Shown here: positions 1 through 7,270 of the stretch, piece after piece
Layout of the letters: every line of letters starts with the position of its first letter
Position numbering within the stretch: the stretch's first letter is position 1
Assembly: GCF_000292525.1 (NCBI RefSeq)
Contig: NZ_AEYF01000002.1
Coordinates: 1 to 64,000, forward strand
DNA from: Rhizobium sp. CCGE 510
GTDB taxonomy: Bacteria > Pseudomonadota > Alphaproteobacteria > Rhizobiales > Rhizobiaceae
Direction of reading: 5' to 3'
Length of the DNA stretch: 64,000 bases
Program-made: the position numbers and the translations under genes
The notes under the pieces: generated by a model
Told to the model about the DNA's origin: nothing
Databases searched by the model: none
The model's input: only the letters and a program-made list of their open reading frames with translations

Positions 1-510
1 GTAGAAGGCGTCGGTTTCGTACTGATAACGGATGGAGTTATGCAGCGTGACCGGCGAGCCGATATCGTCGGTTTCGCCCGAGAGGCCATCGTCCCACCAC
101 GAGTAGAAGAGACCAGCGCGGAAGCCTGCGATGTCGAGGTAAGCGGAGTCGAGCTTGGCTTCCTGATCGGTGGCGTTGTCAGCATTGAACTGCATGACGA
201 TGACGCCGGTCAGAGGACCATACTCGGTATCGCTCTTGGCGGTGAACTGAACCTGACCGCGGGTAACCGCATCCCAGTCAGAATCGCCGCCGACATCTTC
301 GCCAACGTTGACCTGGAAACGGATGTAGCCTTCGATCTTGAGGCAGGTTTCGGTGCCCGGGATGTAGAAGTAGCCGGTGCCGTAAGCGTCGCAGACGCGA
401 ACGTATTCAACCGGTTCCGGCTCGGCAGCAACAATAGCGTCAGCAGCCTGAGCACCGGAAACTACTGCGAGAGCAGCAGCGGAGCCGAGAAGAAGGCTCT
501 TGATGTTCAT
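1..510 (-). CDS. ropA: Porin, RopA family (N-terminal part, cut by window start)
   Basis: Outer-membrane general porin forming a beta-barrel pore. The frame opens with ATG at 510 and stays open for 170 codons to the window edge, so the C-terminal part lies outside. Residues 1-22 are a signal peptide (basic Lys4, hydrophobic core, cleavage after SGAQA). The mature start carries the two-cysteine signature VCDAYGTGYFYIPGTETC followed by LKIEGYIRFQV, typical of the alphaproteobacterial porin_2 family (RopA/Omp2b). GGAGG at 517-521, six bases before the ATG, fixes the start. Upstream is a long leader region without other genes, as expected for an abundantly expressed, regulated porin. Which paralogue this is (rhizobia carry several) cannot be decided from the fragment. 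Confidence 0.88.
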   Translation of the reverse strand, partial: MNIKSLLLGSAAALAVVSGAQAADAIVAAEPEPVEYVRVCDAYGTGYFYIPGTETCLKIEGYIRFQVNVGEDVGGDSDWDAVTRGQVQFTAKSDTEYGPLTGVIVMQFNADNATDQEAKLDSAYLDIAGFRAGLFYSWWDDGLSGETDDIGSPVTLHNSIRYQYETDAFY

Positions 511-1196
511 AAATGACCTCCAATTCAAAGTTTCGATCGGGTTTGGGATCTTTCGCTGAGCAGCGTTCCCTGCCCCATCCCCGTGTTTGAAGAAGTGGAC
601 GATCCGTCGCCCTTGCTTCCGAGAGTGAAAATACAAGACGGGGCCGGTCACGCAATCACCAACTTACTCGAACGGGGTTGGGGAGCCTTCCCGAAATCCT
701 GTTGCTGAAAGGACACAAGTCGGGCAAGCGGCCGCGATTTCCTTTATTCTTTGTTAAGAAAACCCTGATTTTGCGGCGGCTTAGGTCGGATCAACCGTGA
801 ACTGGATATGCGTTTGGCAACACATTTGCGACGCTTTTTCGACGAAATCCGGATGCCGAAGGGATATCGCTGCTGCGGCAAGCGTAATCAGACATGCACA
901 GAACCAGTTTCGCCGCTTGCCGGAACATGGGAGCGGGCGGTGATTCCCCGCTGGCGATTCTCCTGCTCAAGGCGGAGCGATTTTCTCATGGCGCGACCAT
1001 GAAGCATGACCATCTAAAGCGCGTCGCGATCTTTCAGATTCGCTCCTCCCGCTTTAGTTCTTCGTTTTGCGCATGTCGTTGCCGCAAACCCGCTGCACAC
1101 TTTTGCGCGACATAGCGACCGCGAGACATAACTGCCTAAGCGCAGGTGGTTCTCTGCCGCACGATAAGAATTGAACTGAGCTGGGAAAAATCAAAA
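511..1196. other. Intergenic region upstream of the porin
   Basis: About 690 bases between the porin start and the tRNA. It must hold the porin promoter and leader on the minus strand. The porin ribosome site is at 517-521. A small palindromic repeat lies at 1071-1113 (listed separately). The short open frames here (808-1002, 894-1115) lack a convincing ribosome site, and I do not support them as genes. Confidence 0.6.
1071..1113. repeat. Small dispersed palindromic repeat (RIME/REP-like)
   Basis: GCATGTCGTTG leads into a hairpin whose arms are CCGCAAA and TTTGCG around CGCTGCACAC, closing with CGACAT. The same element recurs at 21654-21697 with arms TCCCAAA and TTTGGG, so the stem bases differ but pairing is kept. 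Such elements are common between rhizobial genes. Here it lies between the porin leader and the tRNA. Confidence 0.65.
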
Positions 1197-1288
1197 TGGC
1201 GGAGAAGATGGGATTCGAACCCACGATACGCTTTTGACGTATACTCCCTTAGCAGGGGAGCGCCTTCGACCAACTCGGCCACCTCTCC
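1197..1288 (-). tRNA. tRNA-Ser (anticodon GCU)
   Basis: On the minus strand the acceptor arms GGAGAGG (1282-1288) and CTTCTCC (1201-1207) pair, with one G-U, and the discriminator G is at 1200. The anticodon loop CTGCTAA sits in a CCC/GGG-type stem and gives anticodon GCU. The T arm contains GGTTCGAATCC. A long variable arm (about TATACGTCAAAAGCGTATC) marks it as a class II serine tRNA. The CCA tail is encoded at 1197-1199. It reads serine codons AGC and AGU. Confidence 0.96.
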
Positions 1289-1542
1289 GGTGCGGCCTAA
1301 CTATGGTGACCGGTCTGGGAATGCAAGGGTTTTTTCAGATTTCACCAGAAGAAATGCAGTGGGCGGCATTTGGGCCGGTTGCGTAGACAGACCGCATTTC
1401 CTCGGGTGATCCGCGGAGTTTGATCGCGCTTCGTTCTCTTTGGCGAAAACGCTGAGCCTTGCCGCCCGGCGCCCGATAGGATCAGCGAGCCGAGCACGGC
1501 GTTTCCGCTGGCGGTGATTCCTTGCGACGATCGGTCTTGAGT

Positions 1543-2760
1543 TCAGCCAAGCAGGCGCTTGAGGTCGGCAGAGGGGTCGGCGAGAATCGATCTGTCGGGG
1601 TTGGTCCCGGATTCCAGCAGCTTTTTGCCGGTCACATAGGCTTTGGCGTCGTTGATGGCATCGACGGCAATCAGCAGGCCTTGCCTGAAGTACCAGACCG
1701 AATAGGCCCCTTCGCGGGCGCCGGGCCGCAGCAGCGTTTCGTCATAACCGAGATTGAAGCCGGCGATCTGCAGCTTGACATCATACTGGTCGGACCAGAA
1801 CCACGGCTTCGGATCGTAGGGCGCGCTGCCACCGGCAATGACGGCTGCCGCCGCTTCGGCCTGGTCAACGGCGTTCTGCACCGATTCGAGCCTGATGCGG
1901 CCACCCTGCCAGGGAAGCGCTGCGCAATCGCCGGCGGCAAAGATCGCCGGATCGGAGGTGCAGGCGAATTCGTCGACGACAATGCCGTTGGCGACTTCGA
2001 GGCCGGCTTCCTTGGCAAGTTGGTCATTCGGCACGACGCCGATGCCGACGACGGCAAAGTCGATGTCGATAACCGTTCCGTCGGACAGAGCGGCGCCAGA
2101 GACGCGGCCATCCCTGCCGACCAGATGCTTGAGCCCTGTTTTCTCGCGGATCACCACGTCATGGGTCTGATGGATCCCGCGCATGATGTCGGCGGTCTCC
2201 TTCGCAGCCACGCGCTGCAGGATGCGGTCAGCCATCTCGATGACCGTGACCTCAAGGCCGCGGTGGCGGGCGACGGCTGCCGCCTCGAGGCCGATATAAC
2301 CGCCGCCGATGATGAGGACGCGGCGGCCTGGGCGCATCTCGTCGGCGAGCAGATCGGCATCGCGCTTGTCGCGGGCGACATAGACGCCTTCGAGATCGCC
2401 GCCGATTGCGGCCGGCAGCCGGCGCGGCGTCGAGCCGGTGGCGAGCGCCAGCGTGCCATAATCGAGAATGGAGCCGTCCTGCAGCAGGACCTGCTTGCTG
2501 TCCGGCTTGATCTGCTCGGCCCAGGTGGAAAGGCGAAGATCGACGTCATTATCGCCATACCAATGCTGGTCGCGGAACAGCAGGCGGTCGAAAGCCATTT
2601 CGCCAAGCAGGTATTTCTTCGAAAGCGGCGGGCGCTGATAAGGCGCAACGTCTTCGGCGCCGATGAGAGTGATCGGGCGCGTATCCTTCAAGGCACGCAG
2701 CTTGGCCGCCAATGCGAAACCGGCCTGTCCCGCGCCGATGATCACCAGTCTATCCGTCAC
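1543..2760 (-). CDS. Ferredoxin--NAD(P)+ reductase-like FAD oxidoreductase
   Basis: 405-residue pyridine-nucleotide-disulphide-type flavoprotein resembling the ferredoxin/putidaredoxin/rhodocoxin reductases that pass electrons from NAD(P)H to a [2Fe-2S] protein. The N-terminal FAD Rossmann motif is VIIGAGQAGFALA. YQRPPLSKKYLLG follows near residue 45, the NAD motif RVLIIGGGYIGLEAAAVAR lies near the middle, and the FAD closing motif IFAAGDCA near residue 280. I chose GTG at 2760 because GGAGTGGG lies just upstream and the protein then begins MTDRLVIIGAG as the family does; an upstream ATG at 2826 would add 22 residues before the FAD motif. No ferredoxin or P450 gene is adjacent, so its partner is unknown. 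Confidence 0.85.
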   Translation of the reverse strand: MTDRLVIIGAGQAGFALAAKLRALKDTRPITLIGAEDVAPYQRPPLSKKYLLGEMAFDRLLFRDQHWYGDNDVDLRLSTWAEQIKPDSKQVLLQDGSILDYGTLALATGSTPRRLPAAIGGDLEGVYVARDKRDADLLADEMRPGRRVLIIGGGYIGLEAAAVARHRGLEVTVIEMADRILQRVAAKETADIMRGIHQTHDVVIREKTGLKHLVGRDGRVSGAALSDGTVIDIDFAVVGIGVVPNDQLAKEAGLEVANGIVVDEFACTSDPAIFAAGDCAALPWQGGRIRLESVQNAVDQAEAAAAVIAGGSAPYDPKPWFWSDQYDVKLQIAGFNLGYDETLLRPGAREGAYSVWYFRQGLLIAVDAINDAKAYVTGKKLLESGTNPDRSILADPSADLKRLLG

Positions 2761-2846
2761 GATCCCACTCCTGAACTTGCGCCCGACAACTATGTCAGGC
2801 CTATTCCCTGCCCCGCGCGCCGTCAACGGAAAGCGGCTTCTTACAA

Positions 2847-3962
2847 TCAGCCGATCTCGATCCAGCGACGCTCGTGGAAGGACTGTGCCATGGCATGCAC
2901 CGACTTCTCTATCCTGAGACCGTCTTTAAATGTCACGATCGACGACGGCTCACCGGATATCGCCCGGATCAGCTCACGGCATTCGATGATCTTCAGATCG
3001 TTGAAGCCGAGGCCGTGGCCGGGTGCCGGGATGAAGCGATCATAGGGCCGATGGGCGGGCGCCGCCAGTATCTTGCGGAAACCCTGTTCGGAGCCTCGGC
3101 CTTCGGCCTGATAGAGTTCGAATTCGTTCATCCGCTCCTGGTCGTAGACGATCGAGCCTTTCGAACCATAAATCTGCAGGGCGATACGGCCCTTGCGGCC
3201 CCAGGCGGCGCGATTCGCCATCAAAACAGCGGAGATGCCGCCCCCAAGCCGCATCAGCACGTTGGCGGCATCGTGATTTTCGACGGCACGACGGCCGCCC
3301 TGGCTGAGCGGTCGGTCGGCATAGGGCTTCAGCATGTCGGTTATAACAGCCTCAACATGGCCGAAGAGATACCAGAGCAACGACAGTGGGTGCACAGCGA
3401 AATCGTCGAGCGCGCCGTAGCCGGCGGAAAGCTCGCTCTTCCAATAGAAGAAGACATCGGGGTCGGCCATGAAATCCTCGTCCATCTCGACGCGGATATG
3501 GTTGACCGTGCCGATGGCACCCTCGCCGACAAGCGTCTTGATGTGTCGCATGACGGGATTCTGAATGTAATTATAGCCAAGAGCGGCAACCTTGCCGGAA
3601 TGCTCCGCCGTCTCCAGCATGCGCTCGGCATCGGCATAGGCCGGCGCCATAGGCTTTTCGCACCAGACATGCTTGCCGGCTTCGAGGGCTGCAATCGCCA
3701 TCTCGGCGTGGAATTGGTTGGGGGTGGTGACAGAGACCACGTCGACCTCGGGGTCGGCGACCAGCGCCCGCCAGTCGGCCGTTGCCTTCTCGAAGCCGAA
3801 TTCGCCGGCACGCGCCTGCGCTAGCCCGGCATTGGCTTCGGCCAGATGGACGAGACGCGGACGCTCGACATCGCCGAACACCGCCTTCACCGCATTCCAC
3901 GCCAGCGCATGGCATTTGCCCATGTAGCCGGTGCCGATCAAACCGATGCCAAGTGACTTCAT
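2847..3962 (-). CDS. Gfo/Idh/MocA family dehydrogenase linked to inositol use
   Basis: 371-residue NAD(P)-dependent sugar or cyclitol dehydrogenase. The N-terminal Rossmann motif is GLIGTGYMG (residues 7-15), the family motif CEKPMA lies near residue 95, and the C-terminal Gfo/Idh/MocA substrate domain follows. ATG at 3962 is preceded by GGAGG; a TTG five codons earlier is less likely. It is divergent from iolR and shares a 206-bp control region carrying two copies of the putative IolR box, so it is probably co-regulated with inositol catabolism. S. meliloti has a comparable oxidoreductase gene (smc01163, iolY) beside iolR, as I recall. Activity on scyllo- or another inositol isomer is an inference; the main myo-inositol dehydrogenase idhA is not in this window. 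Confidence 0.82.
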   Translation of the reverse strand: MKSLGIGLIGTGYMGKCHALAWNAVKAVFGDVERPRLVHLAEANAGLAQARAGEFGFEKATADWRALVADPEVDVVSVTTPNQFHAEMAIAALEAGKHVWCEKPMAPAYADAERMLETAEHSGKVAALGYNYIQNPVMRHIKTLVGEGAIGTVNHIRVEMDEDFMADPDVFFYWKSELSAGYGALDDFAVHPLSLLWYLFGHVEAVITDMLKPYADRPLSQGGRRAVENHDAANVLMRLGGGISAVLMANRAAWGRKGRIALQIYGSKGSIVYDQERMNEFELYQAEGRGSEQGFRKILAAPAHRPYDRFIPAPGHGLGFNDLKIIECRELIRAISGEPSSIVTFKDGLRIEKSVHAMAQSFHERRWIEIG

Positions 3963-3995
3963 TTCCGTCTCCTCCAAAGCTGCGCGCCGATTTTT

Positions 3996-4011
3996 GGAAT
4001 ATTTAGATCAT
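3996..4011. promoter_or_regulatory. Putative IolR-type box in front of the dehydrogenase gene
   Basis: GGAATATTTAGATCAT, 34 bases upstream of the minus-strand start at 3962. It shares GGAA-N8-TCAT with boxes before iolR (4137) and iolC (5068). The known S. meliloti IolR site is GGAA-N6-TTCC; this copy keeps only the left half well, so it is the weakest of the three. Confidence 0.4.
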
Positions 4012-4136
4012 TTTGACAAGAGACCTGCGCGCGCGCATTTCTACGTTTTTCGCGGAAAATTGTTCAAAATCCTTCAATTACAGGGGATTAAAAACAATTA
4101 GGCGTGGGATTTGAAATCGTCTATGCTCACAAATAT

Positions 4137-4152
4137 GGAATATTTGTTTCAT
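4137..4152. promoter_or_regulatory. Putative IolR operator in front of iolR
   Basis: GGAATATTTGTTTCAT, 17 bases before the iolR ATG. It matches GGAA-N6-TTCC except for one base (TTTC). ATGGAA and TTTCAT form imperfect inverted halves. Its position suggests autorepression of iolR. Confidence 0.55.
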
Positions 4153-4168
4153 CTCGCGGGCAGCAAGC

Positions 4169-5044
4169 ATGGATAACGATCCCCAGAGGCCGGCGCGCGT
4201 TCCGCGCGATTTCGAAAGCCTGCGCAGCACCATCATCGAGCGCAAGGCAAATATGCCGAAGCGGCTGGCGCAGGTTGCCGCCTTCGCGCTCGGCAATCCC
4301 GACGAGATTGCCTTCGGCACGACGGCGAGCATTGCAGCCGCCTCCGACGTCCAGCCTTCGACGCTGGTGCGCCTGGCGCATCATCTGGGTTACGAAGGTT
4401 TCTCCGACCTACAGAGCATCTTCCGCGAAAGATTGCGCGACCGAACGCTGAGCTATGAAGAACGGCTCGTCACGCTGGAGCAAACGAGCGGCGACGACGA
4501 GGACGCCAATCTGCTTTCCGGTTTCATTGCCGCGGCCAGCCAGTCGGTCAACCGGCTGGCGGCGACGGTGCAGAGCGATACGTTCACGAAAGCGGTGAGT
4601 ATCCTTGCCGCCGCCGAAACGATCTATCTGATCGCCAAACGGCGTTCCTACCCGTTGACGGCGCACATGACCTACGCATTTTCCAAGCTCAACATCCGCC
4701 ACCAGATCGTCGCCTCGCCGAACGGCGTCGACCCCGAAATGGTGCAGTTCGCAACACCGAAGGATGCGGCGATCGCCGCGAGCTTCTCGCCCTATGCGGC
4801 AGACAGCCTCAGTCAGAGCCAGGAGCTTGCCGACCGCGGCGTCCCCGTCATCGCGATCACCGATTCGGCTTTCTCGCCGCTTGCCGCCTGCGCCACGCAC
4901 TGGTTCGAGGTGGCGGAAGCCGATTTCGCCGGTTTCCGCTCGCTTTCTGCCTCGATGGCGCTCACCATGGCGCTTCCGGTGGCGATCGCCGAACGGCGCC
5001 GCAAGCTTCAGCATCCAAAAGCTGGAAAAGCGAAAATGGAATAA
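4169..5044 (+). CDS. iolR: RpiR-family transcriptional repressor of inositol catabolism
   Basis: 291-residue regulator with an N-terminal RpiR helix-turn-helix (roughly residues 15-90, including TASIAAASDVQPSTLVRLAH) and a C-terminal SIS sugar-phosphate binding domain (roughly 130-270, with IYLIAKRRSYPLTAHM and VIAITDSAFSPLA). In S. meliloti, IolR represses the iol genes and is relieved by a late phosphorylated pathway intermediate; the SIS domain here is consistent with that. It lies directly before iolC with a 92-bp gap containing a second operator copy. The ribosome site is weak, which fits low repressor levels. ATG at 4169 is the first start after the operator. Confidence 0.88.
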   Translation: MDNDPQRPARVPRDFESLRSTIIERKANMPKRLAQVAAFALGNPDEIAFGTTASIAAASDVQPSTLVRLAHHLGYEGFSDLQSIFRERLRDRTLSYEERLVTLEQTSGDDEDANLLSGFIAAASQSVNRLAATVQSDTFTKAVSILAAAETIYLIAKRRSYPLTAHMTYAFSKLNIRHQIVASPNGVDPEMVQFATPKDAAIAASFSPYAADSLSQSQELADRGVPVIAITDSAFSPLAACATHWFEVAEADFAGFRSLSASMALTMALPVAIAERRRKLQHPKAGKAKME

Positions 5045-5067
5045 ACATTCCGAATTGACAAAATAAC

Positions 5068-5083
5068 GGAACCGATGTTTCAT
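5068..5083. promoter_or_regulatory. Putative IolR operator in front of iolC
   Basis: GGAACCGATGTTTCAT in the 92-bp iolR-iolC gap. It has the same GGAA-N6-TTTCAT form as the box before iolR, with a different spacer, which argues that the ends rather than the middle are conserved. Confidence 0.55.
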
Positions 5084-5136
5084 TATTGAAAATTCGCAGG
5101 CACTGGAAGCCGCGCAAAATCTAGCGGGAGGACATC

Positions 5137-7071
5137 ATGGTACAATCGAATCCGAGCTCACAGCCGGAGCCGGCGCTTGATGTAATCACTATCGGCCGCT
5201 CCTCGGTCGACCTTTACGGCCAGCAGATCGGTTCGCGGCTGGAGGATATTGCCTCCTTCGCCAAATCCGTCGGCGGCTGCCCGGCCAATATCGCCATCGG
5301 CACGGCGCGGCTTGGCCTCAAATCCGGCCTCATCACCCGCGTCGGCGACGAACAGATGGGACGCTTCATCCGCGAGCAATCGGCGCGCGAAGGTGTGGCA
5401 ACAGACGGCATCGTCACCGACAAGGAGCGCCTGACGGCGCTGGTGCTGCTTGCGGTCGAGGCCGAGGGCGTGTCGCCGATGATCTTCTATCGGTCCGACT
5501 GTGCCGACATGGCGCTCGATGAAGGCGATATCGATGAGAATTTCATCCGATCGTCGCGCGCCGTTCTCGTTTCCGGCACGCATTTCTCGAGGCCGAATAC
5601 CGAGGCCGCGCAACGCAAGGCGATTCGCATCGCCAAGGCGAATGGCCGCAAGGTGATCTTCGACATCGACTACCGGCCGAACCTCTGGGGCCTTGCCGGC
5701 CATGCGGAAGGCTTCGAGCGCTACGTGAAATCCGACCGGGTGTCCTCGAAGATGAAGGAGACTCTGCCGGATTGCGACCTCATCATCGGCACCGAAGAGG
5801 AAATCCTGATCGCTTCCGGCGCCGACGACGTGCTCGGCGCGCTGAAGGAGATTCGTCGCCTGTCGCCGGCGACGATCGTGCTCAAGCGCGGCGCCATGGG
5901 CTGCATCGTCTATGACGGGCCGATCGCCGACGACCTCGAAGCCGGCATCGTCGGCCAGGGTTTCCCGATCGAAGTCTTCAACGTGCTCGGCGCCGGCGAT
6001 GCTTTCATGTCCGGCTTCCTGCGCGGCTTCCTGCGTGACGAGCCACTGAAGACCTGCGCCACCTGGGCCAATGCCTGCGGCGCGTTTGCCGTCTCCCGCC
6101 TGCTCTGCTCGCCGGAATATCCGACCTGGGCGGAGCTTGACTTCTTCCTGACGACCGGCAGCAAACACCGGGCGCTGCGCAAGGACGAGGCGATCAACCA
6201 TATCCACTGGGCATCGACCCGGCGCGGCGAAATCCCGCTGCTGATGGCGCTGGCGATCGATCATCGTTCACAACTCGTCAGCGTTGCCGATGAACTCGGC
6301 GTCGGCCACGAAAAGATCGTCGCCTTCAAGCGGCTGGCAGTCGCCGCAGCGTCGCGGGTTTCGAATGGCCGCGACGGTTACGGCATGCTGATCGACGAAC
6401 GTTTCGGCCGTGACGCCTTTTTCGACGCGGCAACGAAGAATTTTTCCTGGATCGGCCGGCCGGTGGAATTGCCGGGCTCGAAGCCGCTGCGCTTCGAATT
6501 CAGCCAGGATATCGGCTCGCAGCTTGTGGAATGGCCGCTTGGTCATTGCATCAAGTGCCTGTGCTTTTATCATCCCGACGACCCGGCCGAATTGAAGACC
6601 GAGCAGCAGGAGAAGCTGCGCACGCTGTTCGAGGCAGCCCGCAAGGTCGGGCGCGAACTGCTGGTGGAGATCATTGCCGGCAAGAACGGACCGCTGACGG
6701 ACGATACGATCGCAACCGCGCTGGAGGAGCTCTATGCACTCGGCATCAAGCCTGATTGGTGGAAGCTCGAGCCGCAGGCATCGAGCGAAGCCTGGAAGAA
6801 GATCGATGCGGTGATCGCCAAAAATGATCCCCTGTGCCGCGGTATCGTGCTGCTCGGGCTCGAGGCGCCTGCCGACGAGCTGATTTCCTGCTTCGAGGCG
6901 ACGCTGGCTGCTCCTTCGGTGAAGGGCTTTGCTGTTGGCCGAACGATCTTTGCCGATGCGGCGCGCGCCTGGCTTTCGGGCGCAATGAACGACGAGGAAG
7001 CGATCAGCGATATGGCCGGCCGCTTCCGGCAACTGACAGAGGCGTGGCTGAAGACGCGCGAGCGTCAGTAG
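5137..7071 (+). CDS. iolC: Bifunctional 5-dehydro-2-deoxygluconokinase / phosphogluconate aldolase-like protein
   Basis: 644 residues, about twice the size of a plain IolC. Residues about 10-330 are a PfkB sugar kinase: N-terminal DVITIGRSSVDLYG, SVGGCPANIAIGTARLG, and the C-terminal ATP/base motif NVLGAGDAFMSGFLRGF with the catalytic Asp. It phosphorylates 2-deoxy-5-keto-gluconate. Residues about 340-640 are a DUF2090 domain (RGEIPLLMALAIDHRSQL onward), in the position of an IolJ-like aldolase that would split the product; no separate iolJ is present. ATG at 5137 follows GGGAGGAC. First structural gene of the iolC-D-E-B run. The aldolase function of the second half follows from family annotation and was not shown here. 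Confidence 0.92.
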   Translation: MVQSNPSSQPEPALDVITIGRSSVDLYGQQIGSRLEDIASFAKSVGGCPANIAIGTARLGLKSGLITRVGDEQMGRFIREQSAREGVATDGIVTDKERLTALVLLAVEAEGVSPMIFYRSDCADMALDEGDIDENFIRSSRAVLVSGTHFSRPNTEAAQRKAIRIAKANGRKVIFDIDYRPNLWGLAGHAEGFERYVKSDRVSSKMKETLPDCDLIIGTEEEILIASGADDVLGALKEIRRLSPATIVLKRGAMGCIVYDGPIADDLEAGIVGQGFPIEVFNVLGAGDAFMSGFLRGFLRDEPLKTCATWANACGAFAVSRLLCSPEYPTWAELDFFLTTGSKHRALRKDEAINHIHWASTRRGEIPLLMALAIDHRSQLVSVADELGVGHEKIVAFKRLAVAAASRVSNGRDGYGMLIDERFGRDAFFDAATKNFSWIGRPVELPGSKPLRFEFSQDIGSQLVEWPLGHCIKCLCFYHPDDPAELKTEQQEKLRTLFEAARKVGRELLVEIIAGKNGPLTDDTIATALEELYALGIKPDWWKLEPQASSEAWKKIDAVIAKNDPLCRGIVLLGLEAPADELISCFEATLAAPSVKGFAVGRTIFADAARAWLSGAMNDEEAISDMAGRFRQLTEAWLKTRERQ

Positions 7072-7082
7072 GAAAATTAAGA

Positions 7083-7235
7083 CCCCTCCCCAACCCCTCC
7101 CCACAAGGGGGAGGGACTTATGCGGGGCACCATCCGGCATCAGAAGCGCCGTCCTGCGGGAAGAGACGCTGAAACCTGCTTGAAGCGGCGCCGCCAATTA
7201 AGTCCCTCCCCTTGTGGGGAGGGGTTGGGGAGGGG
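7083..7235. repeat. 37-bp inverted repeat inside the iol operon (iolC-iolD gap)
   Basis: The left arm 7083-7119 (CCCCTCCCCAACCCCTCCCC then ACAAGGGGGAGGGACTT) is the reverse complement of the right arm 7200-7235 apart from one extra G. The loop is 80 bases. It fills almost the whole 199-bp gap between iolC and iolD, so the operon mRNA could fold into a very stable hairpin. C-rich palindromes of this kind are dispersed in rhizobial genomes. The iolD ribosome site at about 7261-7267 is left free. Confidence 0.75.
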
Positions 7236-7270
7236 AAAACAGACAGAGAGTCAAAAGTCCGGAGGATCCG

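Noticed and set aside
1522..3045. Long open frame (507 codons) on the plus strand
   Set aside because: It is antisense to the ferredoxin reductase and part of the dehydrogenase, shows no domain, and has no ribosome site; such shadows are common in high-GC DNA.
7083..7235. Inverted repeat as insertion-sequence ends
   Set aside because: Only 80 bases lie between the arms, with no transposase frame and no visible target duplication; a MITE-like or REP-type element is more likely.
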